Origin: Nocardioides sp. Soil805
Lineage (GTDB): Bacteria > Actinomycetota > Actinomycetes > Propionibacteriales > Nocardioidaceae
Direction of reading: 5' to 3'
DNA length: 64,000 nt
Assembly: GCF_001429625.1 (NCBI RefSeq)
Contig: NZ_LMSU01000001.1
Coordinates: forward strand, 377,498-441,497
Shown: positions 33,852 through 42,299 of the stretch, piece by piece
How positions within the stretch are numbered: the first letter of the stretch is position 1
How the letters are laid out: every line of letters starts with the position of its first letter
The notes under the pieces: generated by a model
What the model was told of the DNA's origin: nothing
Databases searched by the model: none
Seen by the model: the letters and a program-made list of their open reading frames with translations, nothing else
Made by a program: the position numbers and the translations under genes

Positions 33852-35318
33852 ATGAGTCTCACGGACAGGCTGGCGGCCGCACAGCGATCGCGCTCGCAGC
33901 ACTCCACGACCGACGCCCCCACCGCGACGCCCGGCGCACCCGTGGCGTCGGAACCGAAGCAGGCTGCCGGCGCTCCCGCCCCGGCGGGCGGGTCCCTCGC
34001 CGCCCGCACCTCGGCCGAGGTCGGCAAGCGCACAGCGGGACGGGACCCCTTCGGGGACGTCAAGCGGATCGTGCACGCCCGGCTCGTGGAGACGCTGGGC
34101 CCCAAGCTGTACGACGCGCACATGACGCAGTCCGAGCTCGAGCAGCAGGTGCACTTCGCGCTCCAGACGGCGCTGGCCGAGACCGACCAGCCGATGTCCA
34201 GCGCCGACCGCGCGCGCGTCTCGCAGGAGATCGCCGACGACATCCTGGGCTACGGCCCGCTCGAGCCCCTCCTGCGCGACCCGGACCTCTCCGAGGTCAT
34301 GGTCAACGCCTTCGACAGCATCTACATCGAGCGCAGCGGCAAGCTGGTCAAGACCGACGCGGCCTTCAACGACGAGGCCCACCTGCGCCGCACGATCGAC
34401 AAGATCGTCAGCAAGATCGGCCGTCGCGTCGACGAGACCAGCCCGATGTGCGACGCGCGTCTCCCCGACGGCAGCCGCGTCAACGCGATCATCCCGCCGC
34501 TGGCCCTCGACGGCTCCAAGCTCACCATCCGCAAGTTCTCCGAGGACCCCTACACGGTCGAGGACCTCATCAACTTCGGGTCCCTCACCCGTCCCTCGGC
34601 CAACCTGCTCGAGGGCTGCGTCAAGGGCCGCCTCAACATCCTGGTCTCCGGCGGCACCGGCGCCGGCAAGACGACCACCCTCAACGTCCTGTCGTCGTTC
34701 ATCCCCGCGGACGAGCGGATCGTCACGATCGAGGACGCCGCCGAGCTCCGGCTGCACCAGGACCACGTGCTGCGACTCGAGTCCCGCCCCGCCAACATCG
34801 AGGGCAAGGGCGCCGTCACCATCCGCGACCTCGTCAAGAACTCGCTGCGCATGCGGCCCGACCGGGTGGTCGTCGGTGAGATCCGTGACGCTGCGGCGCT
34901 CGACATGCTCCAGGCCATGAACACCGGTCACGACGGCTCGATCTCGACCCTGCACGCCAACACGCCGCGCGACGCCCTCGCCCGGCTCGAGACCATGGTC
35001 CTCATGGCGGGCATGGACCTCCCGGTGCGCGCCATCCGCGAGCAGGTCGCCAGCGCCGTGGACCTCATCATCCAGCAGACGCGCCTCAAGGACGGCACCC
35101 GCCGCATCACCGCCATCACCGAGATCGTGGGGATGGAGGGCGACATCATCACCACCCAGGACGTCTTCCTCTTCGACTACGCCGCAGGCGTCGACGAGAA
35201 CGGCAAGTTCAAGGGTGGCCTCAAGTCGATGGGCCTGCGTCCCCGCTTCCTCGAGCGGCTCACCGACCACGGTGTCCACGTCGACCCGTCCGTCTTCGCC
35301 ACCGGGGGCGGGCTGTGA
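33852..35318 (+). CDS. cpaF: TadA/CpaF secretion ATPase
   Basis: This 488-residue hexameric ATPase drives Tad pilus assembly. It has a disordered Ala/Pro/Thr-rich N-terminus of about 60 residues, an N-terminal domain ([20 protein letters not shown]), Walker [14 protein letters not shown] at about 266, the Asp box and Walker [16 protein letters not shown], and the [15 protein letters not shown]is box. It starts 1 nt after the cpaE stop and overlaps the tadB fusion by 4 nt. Confidence 0.94.
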   Translation: MSLTDRLAAAQRSRSQHSTTDAPTATPGAPVASEPKQAAGAPAPAGGSLAARTSAEVGKRTAGRDPFGDVKRIVHARLVETLGPKLYDAHMTQSELEQQVHFALQTALAETDQPMSSADRARVSQEIADDILGYGPLEPLLRDPDLSEVMVNAFDSIYIERSGKLVKTDAAFNDEAHLRRTIDKIVSKIGRRVDETSPMCDARLPDGSRVNAIIPPLALDGSKLTIRKFSEDPYTVEDLINFGSLTRPSANLLEGCVKGRLNILVSGGTGAGKTTTLNVLSSFIPADERIVTIEDAAELRLHQDHVLRLESRPANIEGKGAVTIRDLVKNSLRMRPDRVVVGEIRDAAALDMLQAMNTGHDGSISTLHANTPRDALARLETMVLMAGMDLPVRAIREQVASAVDLIIQQTRLKDGTRRITAITEIVGMEGDIITTQDVFLFDYAAGVDENGKFKGGLKSMGLRPRFLERLTDHGVHVDPSVFATGGGL

Positions 35319-37222
35319 CGACGCGGTCGCTGCGGGTGCGCCGCCTCGCCGCCCCGCTGGTCGCCGTCGCTCTCGGCACGCTTCTGTACGCCGCGCCGGC
35401 GCACGCCGAGGACGAGATCACCATCGACCACGTCGAGGCCGCCGACGGCACCGTCTCCATGGTGCTGTCGGTCGACGGTGTCCCCAGCGGCACCGTGGAC
35501 CCCTCGAGCGTCGTGGTCGAGGTGGACGGTCGCGAGGTCACGTCGCAGGCGAAGACCGTCGCCGCCGGTGACATCTCGCGGTCCACCGTCCTGGTGCTCG
35601 ACGCCAGCAACAGCATGGCCCAGGCGGGCAAGTTCGACGCCGCCACCGCGGCCGTCGGCGCCTACCTCGGCGCCGCTCCCGAGGACGTGAAGATCGGGCT
35701 CGTCACCTTCGCGGGCGACGTCGTCGACACCATCGACCCGACCACCGACCACTCCTCCGTGGCCGACGCCCTCGACGCCGTGTCCCTGACCCGGGGCACC
35801 AGCGTGTACGACGCCATCCGCGAGGGCGTCGCGCTCGTCGGCGACGACGGCTCGCGCTCCCTCCTGGTCCTCTCGGACGGTGCCGACACCGGCAGCGACG
35901 CGACCCTGGACGTCGCGATCAACGACGCCCGCGAGGCCGGCGTCGTCGTCGACGTGGTGTCCATCGGGACCGCCGCGAAGGCCGAGGCCCTGTCGGCGCT
36001 GGCCGACGACACCGGCGGCGCGGTCATCCCCGCGGACCCGGCCGCCCTCGACGCGGTCTTCACCGCCCAGGCGGATGCCCTCGCGGAGCAGATGCTGCTG
36101 ACGTTCGACTCCCCCGCCGACATCACCGGCGAGGCCACGATCACCGTCAGCGCCGACGCCGACGGCTCGACGTACGTCGACTCGGCCTTCGTGACCCTCG
36201 CGGACACCGGGTTCTCGGTCCCCGAGGTCGTCGAGCCGGGCAAGGCACTCGTCAGCCGACCGGTGATGCTGGCCGGCGCCGTCGCACTGTTCCTCGGCAT
36301 GCTCGTCCTGCTGGTCATCGTCCTCACGCCGGGCCGGTCCCACGCCGAGCGTCGGCTCGACGCGTACTTCGAGGGCGCCGAGGACGGCGCTCGACCGGGA
36401 CGGCGTCGCGCCTCGGGCAACAGCCCCACCGACCTCAGGGAGTCGGCGGTGGCGATGACCTCCAAGGTCGTCAACGCCGACCTCGAGACCCGGATCTCCC
36501 AGCGCCTGGCGGGCGCCGGGTCCGCGCTCACCGCGTCGGAGTGGGTGCTGCTGCACGCAGGACTGGTGGTCGCTGGTGCGGCCGTGGGGTTCATCATGGG
36601 AGGCCCCCCGATGACCGTGCTCGGCCTGGTCCTGGGTCTCGTGCTCCCGTGGGTCTACCTCAAGTGGCGGCACCGCCGCCGTCTCAGCCGCTTCAACGGC
36701 CAGCTCGCGCAGACGCTCGGGTTGATGGCCGGAGGCCTCCAGGCCGGGCTGTCGCTGCCCCAGGCGGTCGACAGCGTGGTCAGGGAGGGTCACGAGCCGA
36801 TGGCCGGCGAGCTGCGGCGGGCCCTGGTGGAGCAGCGGCTCGGCATCGACATCTCCGACGCGCTCGAGGGGGTCGGCCACCGCATGGACAGCGAGGACTT
36901 CGGCTGGGTCGTGATGGCCATCCGGATCCAGCGCGAGGTCGGAGGCAACCTGGCCGAGATCCTGCACACCGTGGCGGACACCCTGCGCGAACGGGAGTAC
37001 CTGCGTCGTCAGGTGAAGGCACTCAGCGCCGAGGGCCGGCTCTCCGGCTACATCCTGACGGGCCTGCCACCCCTGATCGGCCTGTACATGTACTTTGCCA
37101 ACCGTGCCTACCTGGAAGTGCTCTACACGACCACCGTGGGGATGATCCTCCTCGCCGTGGCCTTCGTCTTCCTGAGCGTCGGCGCGTTCGCCATGTCACG
37201 TCTAGCGAAGGTCGAGGTCTGA
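35315..37222 (+). CDS. tadB: VWA-TadB fusion: von Willebrand A domain joined to pilus platform protein
   Basis: This 635-residue protein joins two modules. A signal peptide (ending PAHAED) is followed by an extracellular von Willebrand A domain at about 85-270 with an intact metal site: DASNS, Thr in RGTSVYDAI and Asp in VLSDGADTG. A transmembrane segment near 315-338 leads to a TadB-type T2SSF domain at about 430-625 (LMAGGLQAGLSLPQAVDSVVREG). Ordinary TadB proteins are about 300 residues without the VWA part. The fusion could couple ligand binding outside to the pilus motor; this is inference. Confidence 0.88.
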   Translation: MTTRSLRVRRLAAPLVAVALGTLLYAAPAHAEDEITIDHVEAADGTVSMVLSVDGVPSGTVDPSSVVVEVDGREVTSQAKTVAAGDISRSTVLVLDASNSMAQAGKFDAATAAVGAYLGAAPEDVKIGLVTFAGDVVDTIDPTTDHSSVADALDAVSLTRGTSVYDAIREGVALVGDDGSRSLLVLSDGADTGSDATLDVAINDAREAGVVVDVVSIGTAAKAEALSALADDTGGAVIPADPAALDAVFTAQADALAEQMLLTFDSPADITGEATITVSADADGSTYVDSAFVTLADTGFSVPEVVEPGKALVSRPVMLAGAVALFLGMLVLLVIVLTPGRSHAERRLDAYFEGAEDGARPGRRRASGNSPTDLRESAVAMTSKVVNADLETRISQRLAGAGSALTASEWVLLHAGLVVAGAAVGFIMGGPPMTVLGLVLGLVLPWVYLKWRHRRRLSRFNGQLAQTLGLMAGGLQAGLSLPQAVDSVVREGHEPMAGELRRALVEQRLGIDISDALEGVGHRMDSEDFGWVVMAIRIQREVGGNLAEILHTVADTLREREYLRRQVKALSAEGRLSGYILTGLPPLIGLYMYFANRAYLEVLYTTTVGMILLAVAFVFLSVGAFAMSRLAKVEV

Positions 37223-37224
37223 GC

Positions 37225-38163
37225 ATGTCGAGCACCATGATCCTGCTCCTCGGCGCGGGCCTCGTCTTCCTCGCCCTGACGCTCTCGTTGGCGACCATCG
37301 GGGTCGTGACGAGCGAGCGCCGGGGGGTGGCCCGTTCCGTCGCCGCCATCCAGGCCCTCGACTCGGCGCCCGACGTCCTCACGGCCGAGCTGAACAGGCC
37401 CTTCGCCGAGCGGGTCCTCGGTCCCCTGGGCGACCGGCTCGTCAAGACCGGCGTCCGGCTCGTCCGGGCCGACACCGCCACGAAGCTCCAGCACCGGCTG
37501 GACATCGCCGGCAATCCCCCGGCCTGGGACGTCGACCGCATCATCGGCCTCAAGGTGCTGGGGCTCGGAGTCTTCACCGTCCTCGGCTTCCTCTACATCT
37601 CGGGCACCGACTGGCCGTTCTACCGCGTCATCCTGGGCACCGTGGGCGCGGGTGCCTTCGGCTACGTCCTGCCGAACATCCTGCTGTTCAACGCGGGCCA
37701 GAAGCGCGAGACCCTGATGCGCAACTCCCTGCCGGACGCCATCGACCTGCTCACCGTGTCCGTCGAGGCGGGCCTGGGCTTCGACGCCGCCGTGGCCCGG
37801 GTGGCCCGCAACACGACCGGTCCGCTGTCGCAGGAGTTCGCCCGGCTGCTCCAGGAGATGCAGATCGGCGTGGGCCGGACCCAGGCCATGAGGGCCATGG
37901 CCGAGCGGTCCTCGCTGGCCGACCTGAAGTCCTTCTGCCTCGCGATGGTGCAGGCCGACAGCCTGGGCATCCCGATCGGCCGCGTGCTGCGCATCCAGAG
38001 CCAGGAGATGCGCACCAAGCGCCGGCAGCGCGCGGAGGAGAAGGCCCAGCAGGTGCCGGTGCGGATCATGATCCCGCTGGTGCTCTTCATCCTGCCGTGC
38101 CTCTTCATCGTGATCCTCGGCCCGGCCGGTATCCAGATCGCCGACACCTTCGCCAACCTGTGA
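37225..38163 (+). CDS. tadC: TadC pilus platform protein
   Basis: This 312-residue inner-membrane protein carries a T2SSF domain (LPDAIDLLTVSVEAGLGFDAAVARVA at about 172-197) with flanking transmembrane helices at the N-terminus, middle and C-terminus. It partners TadB to form the pilus platform driven by CpaF. It starts 2 nt after the tadB stop. Confidence 0.92.
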   Translation: MSSTMILLLGAGLVFLALTLSLATIGVVTSERRGVARSVAAIQALDSAPDVLTAELNRPFAERVLGPLGDRLVKTGVRLVRADTATKLQHRLDIAGNPPAWDVDRIIGLKVLGLGVFTVLGFLYISGTDWPFYRVILGTVGAGAFGYVLPNILLFNAGQKRETLMRNSLPDAIDLLTVSVEAGLGFDAAVARVARNTTGPLSQEFARLLQEMQIGVGRTQAMRAMAERSSLADLKSFCLAMVQADSLGIPIGRVLRIQSQEMRTKRRQRAEEKAQQVPVRIMIPLVLFILPCLFIVILGPAGIQIADTFANL

Positions 38164-38165
38164 CG

Positions 38166-39746
38166 ATGAGGGCTCGGGCGCTCCAGCAGCCGCACGAGTA
38201 CGTCGCGTCCCCCTCCCTCGGGCCCTGGAGGGTCACGACGGCGGCGCGCGCCTTCGCGCTGGCCCTGATCGTGGGCACCCTGCTGGGCGAGGAGTCGGCG
38301 ACCGAGGGCGCCCCGCTCCTCGTCGCCCTGGTGGTGATCGGTGCCGTCTCGTCGGCCCTGGAGTGGAACGCTCCTGCCCACAGCCGTCCCTGGATCCCGA
38401 TCGGCGAGGCGTTCCTGGTCGCCGTCCTCCTGGCCAGCGCCCCGCTCCAGCCCAGCCTGCTGGTCTACCTCGCCGTCCCCCCGATCGTGGCGGGCGTGCG
38501 GCACGGCTGGGTCACCACGGTCAACGCCGGGTTCGTCTCCGGGGTCACGACGCTCGCCACCCTCGCGCTGGTGGCCGACACCGGAGTCGTCCCCGACCGG
38601 GTGGCCGAGTCGGCACCGTGGGTCGTGGTGGGCATGGGCGTCGGTCTGCTGGCGAGCTGGCAGTCCCGGTCGATGCGCGACGTCGAGGCGCGCCAGGCGC
38701 CGTACGCCGCCGCCAACCAGCTCCTGTCCCAGCTGCACAACCTCGCGAGCCGCGGCAGCGTCGGCCTGGACAGCGTGCAGCTGGCCGCCGAGATGGAGTC
38801 GACCCTGCGGGCCGAGACAGGTGCGAGCCGGTCCGCCGTCTTCATCCACGGGCATCGCTCCGACCCGGACCTCCTGTCGTCGTACGGCGCGGAGGTCCTC
38901 GCTCCTCCCAGCGAGTCCACGGCGTCCGACCCGATGGTGGAGACCGTGTGGCTGCACGGCGGCGGGCAGCGCCTCGGCTCGGTCGTCCTGGCCCGCGATG
39001 CCGCGTGGACCGACGACCTGAGGGCTCGCGCTCGCACGGTCGCCGACGAGTTCGTGCTGCGCCTCGACACCGCGGTGCTCTTCGACGACGTCCGCCTCAT
39101 GGCCACCGCCGAGGAGCGCAACCGCATCGCCCGCGAGATGCATGACGGAGTGGCGCAGGAGATCGTCGCCCTCGGCTACATCGTGGACGAGATCGAGTCG
39201 GTCTCCGACCAGCCCGAGACCCAGCAGCTGGCCGCCTCGCTCCGCGAGGAGATCACCCGGGTGGTGACCGAGCTGCGCTTCTCGATCTTCGACCTCCGCC
39301 ACCAGATCGCCGACCACCGCCTCTCCGGTGCGCTGGCGGAGTACGTCCGCGAGGTCAGCCACGGCAGCGACCTGCGCGTCCACCTCGTGCTGGACGAGTC
39401 CGGTCCGGCCCTGCCGTCCCGGACCGAGCTGGAGCTCCTGCGGATCGCCCAGGAGGCCATCGGCAACGTACGTCGGCACGCGCACGCCACCAACCTGTGG
39501 GTCACCCTCGTCTCGGACGGCTCCTGCGTGCGGCTCTCGATCGAGGACGACGGGGTCGGCAACGCGCTGCCCAAGGAACGTCACTGGGGCCTGCAGACCA
39601 TGGAGGAACGCGCCGCGACCATCGGCGCCGAGCTCAGCATCTCCGCGCGGCCCGACGGCGGCACCGCCGTCGACCTCCGGACACGTCACCACGCCCCATC
39701 AGAAGGGAACCGCTCCCATGAGCACCACAGTCCTGCTCGTCGATGA
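38166..39746 (+). CDS. Sensor histidine kinase of the tad locus
   Basis: This 526-residue kinase has about five membrane helices in the first 165 residues, a GAF-like domain at about 180-295, a HisKA_3 domain with the phospho-His in RIAREMHDGVAQEIVALGY (about 325), and a NarL-type ATPase end (IAQEAIGNVRRHAHATNLWV, GLQTMEERA). It starts 2 nt after tadC and overlaps its response regulator by 29 nt. The context suggests that it controls pilus expression. Confidence 0.9.
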   Translation: MRARALQQPHEYVASPSLGPWRVTTAARAFALALIVGTLLGEESATEGAPLLVALVVIGAVSSALEWNAPAHSRPWIPIGEAFLVAVLLASAPLQPSLLVYLAVPPIVAGVRHGWVTTVNAGFVSGVTTLATLALVADTGVVPDRVAESAPWVVVGMGVGLLASWQSRSMRDVEARQAPYAAANQLLSQLHNLASRGSVGLDSVQLAAEMESTLRAETGASRSAVFIHGHRSDPDLLSSYGAEVLAPPSESTASDPMVETVWLHGGGQRLGSVVLARDAAWTDDLRARARTVADEFVLRLDTAVLFDDVRLMATAEERNRIAREMHDGVAQEIVALGYIVDEIESVSDQPETQQLAASLREEITRVVTELRFSIFDLRHQIADHRLSGALAEYVREVSHGSDLRVHLVLDESGPALPSRTELELLRIAQEAIGNVRRHAHATNLWVTLVSDGSCVRLSIEDDGVGNALPKERHWGLQTMEERAATIGAELSISARPDGGTAVDLRTRHHAPSEGNRSHEHHSPARR

Positions 39747-40365
39747 CCACGAGCTGATCCGGCAGGGCCTGGCGCGCGCCTTCGAGCGCGACCAGGACAT
39801 GACCGTGATCGGCCAGGCGGGCAACGTCGCCCAGGCGCGGGCGGCCTACGCGGAGCTCTCGCCGGACGTCGTCGTGACCGACCTCCAGCTGCCGGACGGC
39901 CACGGCCTCGACGTCGTCCGGTCGGTGCGTGAGGTCAGTGACGCCACCGGGGTGGTCGTGCTCACCATGCACGCCGGCGACGACCAGATCTTCGCCGCCA
40001 TGGAGGCGGGCGCGTCGGGCTTCGTCGGCAAGGACAGCCGGGCGGCCGAGGTCATCAGCGCCGCCAAGCACGCCGCCGTGGCACCCCGCACCTTCCTGTG
40101 CTCCGGGCTCAGCGCCGCCATGGTGCGTCGCGCCACGACACCTGCGACGCCGCGACTGTCGGGCCGCGAGGAGGAGGTGCTGGCCCTGCTGGCCGATGGT
40201 CTCGGGACCGGCGAGATCGCGGGTCGCCTGTACCTCAGCGAGTCCACGGCCAAGACGCACATCACGCACATCTACCAGAAGCTGGGCGCCGCCAACCGGG
40301 CGCAGGCCTTGGTGACGGCCATGCGGATGGGACTGCTCGACCACCTCTCGCCGCAGCGTTTCTGA
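39718..40365 (+). CDS. NarL/LuxR-type response regulator of the tad locus
   Basis: This 215-residue regulator has a complete receiver (VLLVDDHEL, VVVTDLQLPDG, VLTMHA, FVGKDS) and a LuxR helix-turn-helix (LSGREEEVLALLADGLGTGEIAGRLYLSESTAKTHITHIYQKLGA). GAAGGGAACCG precedes the ATG. It is the last gene of the operon before a strong terminator. It is the best local candidate to bind the motif shared by the pilus-related promoters. Confidence 0.92.
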   Translation: MSTTVLLVDDHELIRQGLARAFERDQDMTVIGQAGNVAQARAAYAELSPDVVVTDLQLPDGHGLDVVRSVREVSDATGVVVLTMHAGDDQIFAAMEAGASGFVGKDSRAAEVISAAKHAAVAPRTFLCSGLSAAMVRRATTPATPRLSGREEEVLALLADGLGTGEIAGRLYLSESTAKTHITHIYQKLGAANRAQALVTAMRMGLLDHLSPQRF

Positions 40366-40384
40366 GGCCCGTTCCCCCGCTCTC

Positions 40385-40420
40385 GAGGCGCCCGTCCCCT
40401 GCTTGTGGGGCGGGCGCCTC
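40385..40420 (+). terminator. Strong intrinsic-type terminator after the tad operon
   Basis: GAGGCGCCCG (40385-40394) pairs with CGGGCGCCTC (40411-40420), and an inner CCCC/GGGG extends the stem. It lies 20 nt after the regulator stop and separates the operon from the flp genes. Confidence 0.85.
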
Positions 40421-40502
40421 TACCACGTCGGGGGTCCCGTCGTGCGGGTTCGCACAGAGCCCTCCCACAGGGCCATCCGGTGGGTCCCGAGGGGGGTGTG
40501 GC

Positions 40503-40522
40503 GCTAGTCAGATGGGACTAGC
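40503..40522. promoter_or_regulatory. Palindromic relative of the tad-regulon motif before flp
   Basis: GCTAGTC (40503-40509), AGATGG, GACTAGC (40516-40522) form a perfect 7-bp inverted repeat with a 6-nt centre. The CTAGTCA-AT-GGG part resembles the motif at 31678 and 47685. Confidence 0.5.
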
Positions 40523-40635
40523 CACTCACGGCCGATCACCTGATCCGCCACTGCGGCGGAACGACGAAGATTCTTCATGACGGGTCCACATGGGGCTCGG
40601 AACCGGACTCATCCAGACGAACCAGGGGATACATC

Positions 40636-40809
40636 ATGCTCGAGAAGTTCATCACCCTCATGCTCATCGGTCGCGACGAGGAGAAGGGCGCTACCGCCGT
40701 CGAGTACGGCCTGATGGTCGCGCTCATCGCGGTCGCCATCATCGGTACCGTCCAGGCGCTGGGCGGCGGCCTCAACACCCTCTTCGGCACGGTCACCTCC
40801 AGCCTCTGA
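40636..40809 (+). CDS. flp: Flp-type major pilin
   Basis: This 57-residue prepilin has the Flp cleavage motif EEKG/ATAVEYGLMVALIAVAIIG with Glu at +5, followed by the hydrophobic stem helix and a short Gly-rich end (ALGGGLNTLFGTVTSSL). It should be cut by a TadV prepilin peptidase and polymerised by the upstream machine. No such peptidase gene is in this window. CAGGGGA lies about 6 nt before the ATG. Its own promoter region carries the palindrome at 40503. Confidence 0.93.
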   Translation: MLEKFITLMLIGRDEEKGATAVEYGLMVALIAVAIIGTVQALGGGLNTLFGTVTSSL

Positions 40810-40824
40810 GCTGACGCGCCTCAA

Positions 40825-40857
40825 GGCCGGCGCCGCGGATTCGCGGCGCCGGCCTTT
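40825..40857 (+). terminator. Hairpin between the two flp genes
   Basis: GGCCGGCGCCGCG (40825-40837) and CGCGGCGCCGGCC (40842-40854) form a perfect 13-bp stem with loop GATT, followed by TTT. It would reduce readthrough from flp into the second pilin gene. Confidence 0.85.
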
Positions 40858-40891
40858 GCCTTTCCTCCCACCACACGACCAGGAGATCGCC

Positions 40892-41038
40892 ATGGCACCA
40901 CATGATGTCGAGGACGGAGCGACGTCCGTCGAGTACGCGCTCATGTGCACGATGATCGCCGTCGTCATCTCGGGCAGCGTGGCCGTGTTCGGCACCCAGA
41001 TCGCGGCACTCTTCGCCCCGGTCCTGTCCTCGCTGTAG
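40892..41038 (+). CDS. Second Flp-like pilin
   Basis: This 48-residue protein has VEDG/ATSVEYALMCTMIAVVISGSVAVFG, a Flp-type cleavage site and stem. It differs from the first pilin by a Cys in the helix and a shorter leader. CAGGAG lies 7 nt before the ATG. Placed behind a terminator, it is probably made in smaller amounts and may be a minor or tip pilin. Confidence 0.85.
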   Translation: MAPHDVEDGATSVEYALMCTMIAVVISGSVAVFGTQIAALFAPVLSSL

Positions 41039-41040
41039 CA

Positions 41041-41053
41041 CGGGCTCCGCCCG
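41041..41053. terminator. Small hairpin between convergent genes
   Basis: CGGGC, TCC, GCCCG directly follows the second flp gene and precedes the 3' end of the M48 peptidase gene. Confidence 0.4.
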
Positions 41054-41072
41054 GTGTCGTGCCGCAGCCACG

Positions 41073-42299
41073 TCAGCGTCGCGCCACCGCCACCCTCTCC
41101 AGCACCGTCGGATGACTCCCCCACCACCACTGTGACCACGCCGGTGGGATGGGATCCGCGATCGACCGCAGCGCCAGCGTGCGCTGCACCTCGACGAACG
41201 CGTCCGGGGCGCGCGTCGCGACCAGCGCGTCGACGTCGGCCCGGGCCTCGATCTGACGGCTGACACCGGCCTGCACGGGGCTCACCAGCACCGTCCCCAC
41301 GGCCAGCGCCGCCAGCACGAACGGCACGACCGCCGCCTCCGAGGCCCGCGCTCCCCCACGGTTGAGCCGGGACCCGACCAGCAGGCCCAGCACACCCACG
41401 CCGGCCGCGGCGCCGAGCGCGCCGAGCGCCGTACCGACGACCACGTCGTCGTGGCGCGCGTGCGCCAGCTCGTGCGCAACGACGACCAGCGTCTGGTCCT
41501 GGGGAAGGGACGCGACGAGCGTGTCGTAGACGACCACCCGCCGTGTGCCGCCGAAGCCCGACACGTAGGCGTTGAGGGACGTCGTACGCCGCGAGGCGTC
41601 GGCGACGAGCACCTCCTCGACCGGGACGCCCTCGGCGTCCGCGAGCCGCAGGATCTCGGTGCGCAGCTCCCCGTCGGGCAACGGCTCGAAGTGGTTGAAG
41701 ACCGGCTCGACCACCAGCGGGTAGGCGAAGGACCCCAGCACCACGAGGGCAGCCATCGCGAGCCCGGCGGCGACGGTCCAGGCGCGTCGCCAGCGCCGGG
41801 CGACGGCGAGCAGCGCCAGCACGCCGATCGAGGTCCCGACGGCGCCCACCAGCTCGCTGCGCACGACGTCGGCCGTGAACCCCACCGCGCTCTGCGTGGT
41901 GAGGCCGTAGTCGAGCCGGTGGCGGTAGCCGGCGACGGAGAACGGCAGCGTCGCGAGCCGGCCGAGGAGTCCCAGGAGCACCACCGCGAGCACGGCCTGC
42001 ACCCACCAGGGTCCGGGCAGCCGGTCGACCAGCCGGCGCCCCCAGCGGCTGAAGCCCAGCGCGCAGGCCACCGCGAGCGACACCGCGAGGGCGCTCCAGC
42101 CCCAGACGCGGCTCCAGCGCGCATAGGTCTCGGCACGGGCCAGCTGCGCGTCGGTGAACAGGCTGCGCGCCTCGACGGGGGGTGGGGAGCCGCCCGGCAC
42201 GGGGTGCCACGGCAGCACGAGGACGGCCAGTGCCGCGAAGGCGAGACCGGCGGCCAGCGCGACGACCACCGCCGTACGTCGCTCGCCCCAGCCGCTCAC
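41073..42299 (-). CDS. M48 family membrane metallopeptidase (Ste24-like)
   Basis: This 408-residue integral membrane zinc peptidase has HExxH in VVVAHELAHARHDDV (about 272) and a downstream Glu in QIEARADVDAL. The layout resembles CAAX protease Ste24: several transmembrane helices, then the catalytic domain flanked by two more. It probably degrades or processes membrane proteins. The GTG overlaps the stop of the other peptidase gene by 4 nt, so the two are coupled. Confidence 0.88.
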   Translation of the reverse strand: MSGWGERRTAVVVALAAGLAFAALAVLVLPWHPVPGGSPPPVEARSLFTDAQLARAETYARWSRVWGWSALAVSLAVACALGFSRWGRRLVDRLPGPWWVQAVLAVVLLGLLGRLATLPFSVAGYRHRLDYGLTTQSAVGFTADVVRSELVGAVGTSIGVLALLAVARRWRRAWTVAAGLAMAALVVLGSFAYPLVVEPVFNHFEPLPDGELRTEILRLADAEGVPVEEVLVADASRRTTSLNAYVSGFGGTRRVVVYDTLVASLPQDQTLVVVAHELAHARHDDVVVGTALGALGAAAGVGVLGLLVGSRLNRGGARASEAAVVPFVLAALAVGTVLVSPVQAGVSRQIEARADVDALVATRAPDAFVEVQRTLALRSIADPIPPAWSQWWWGSHPTVLERVAVARR

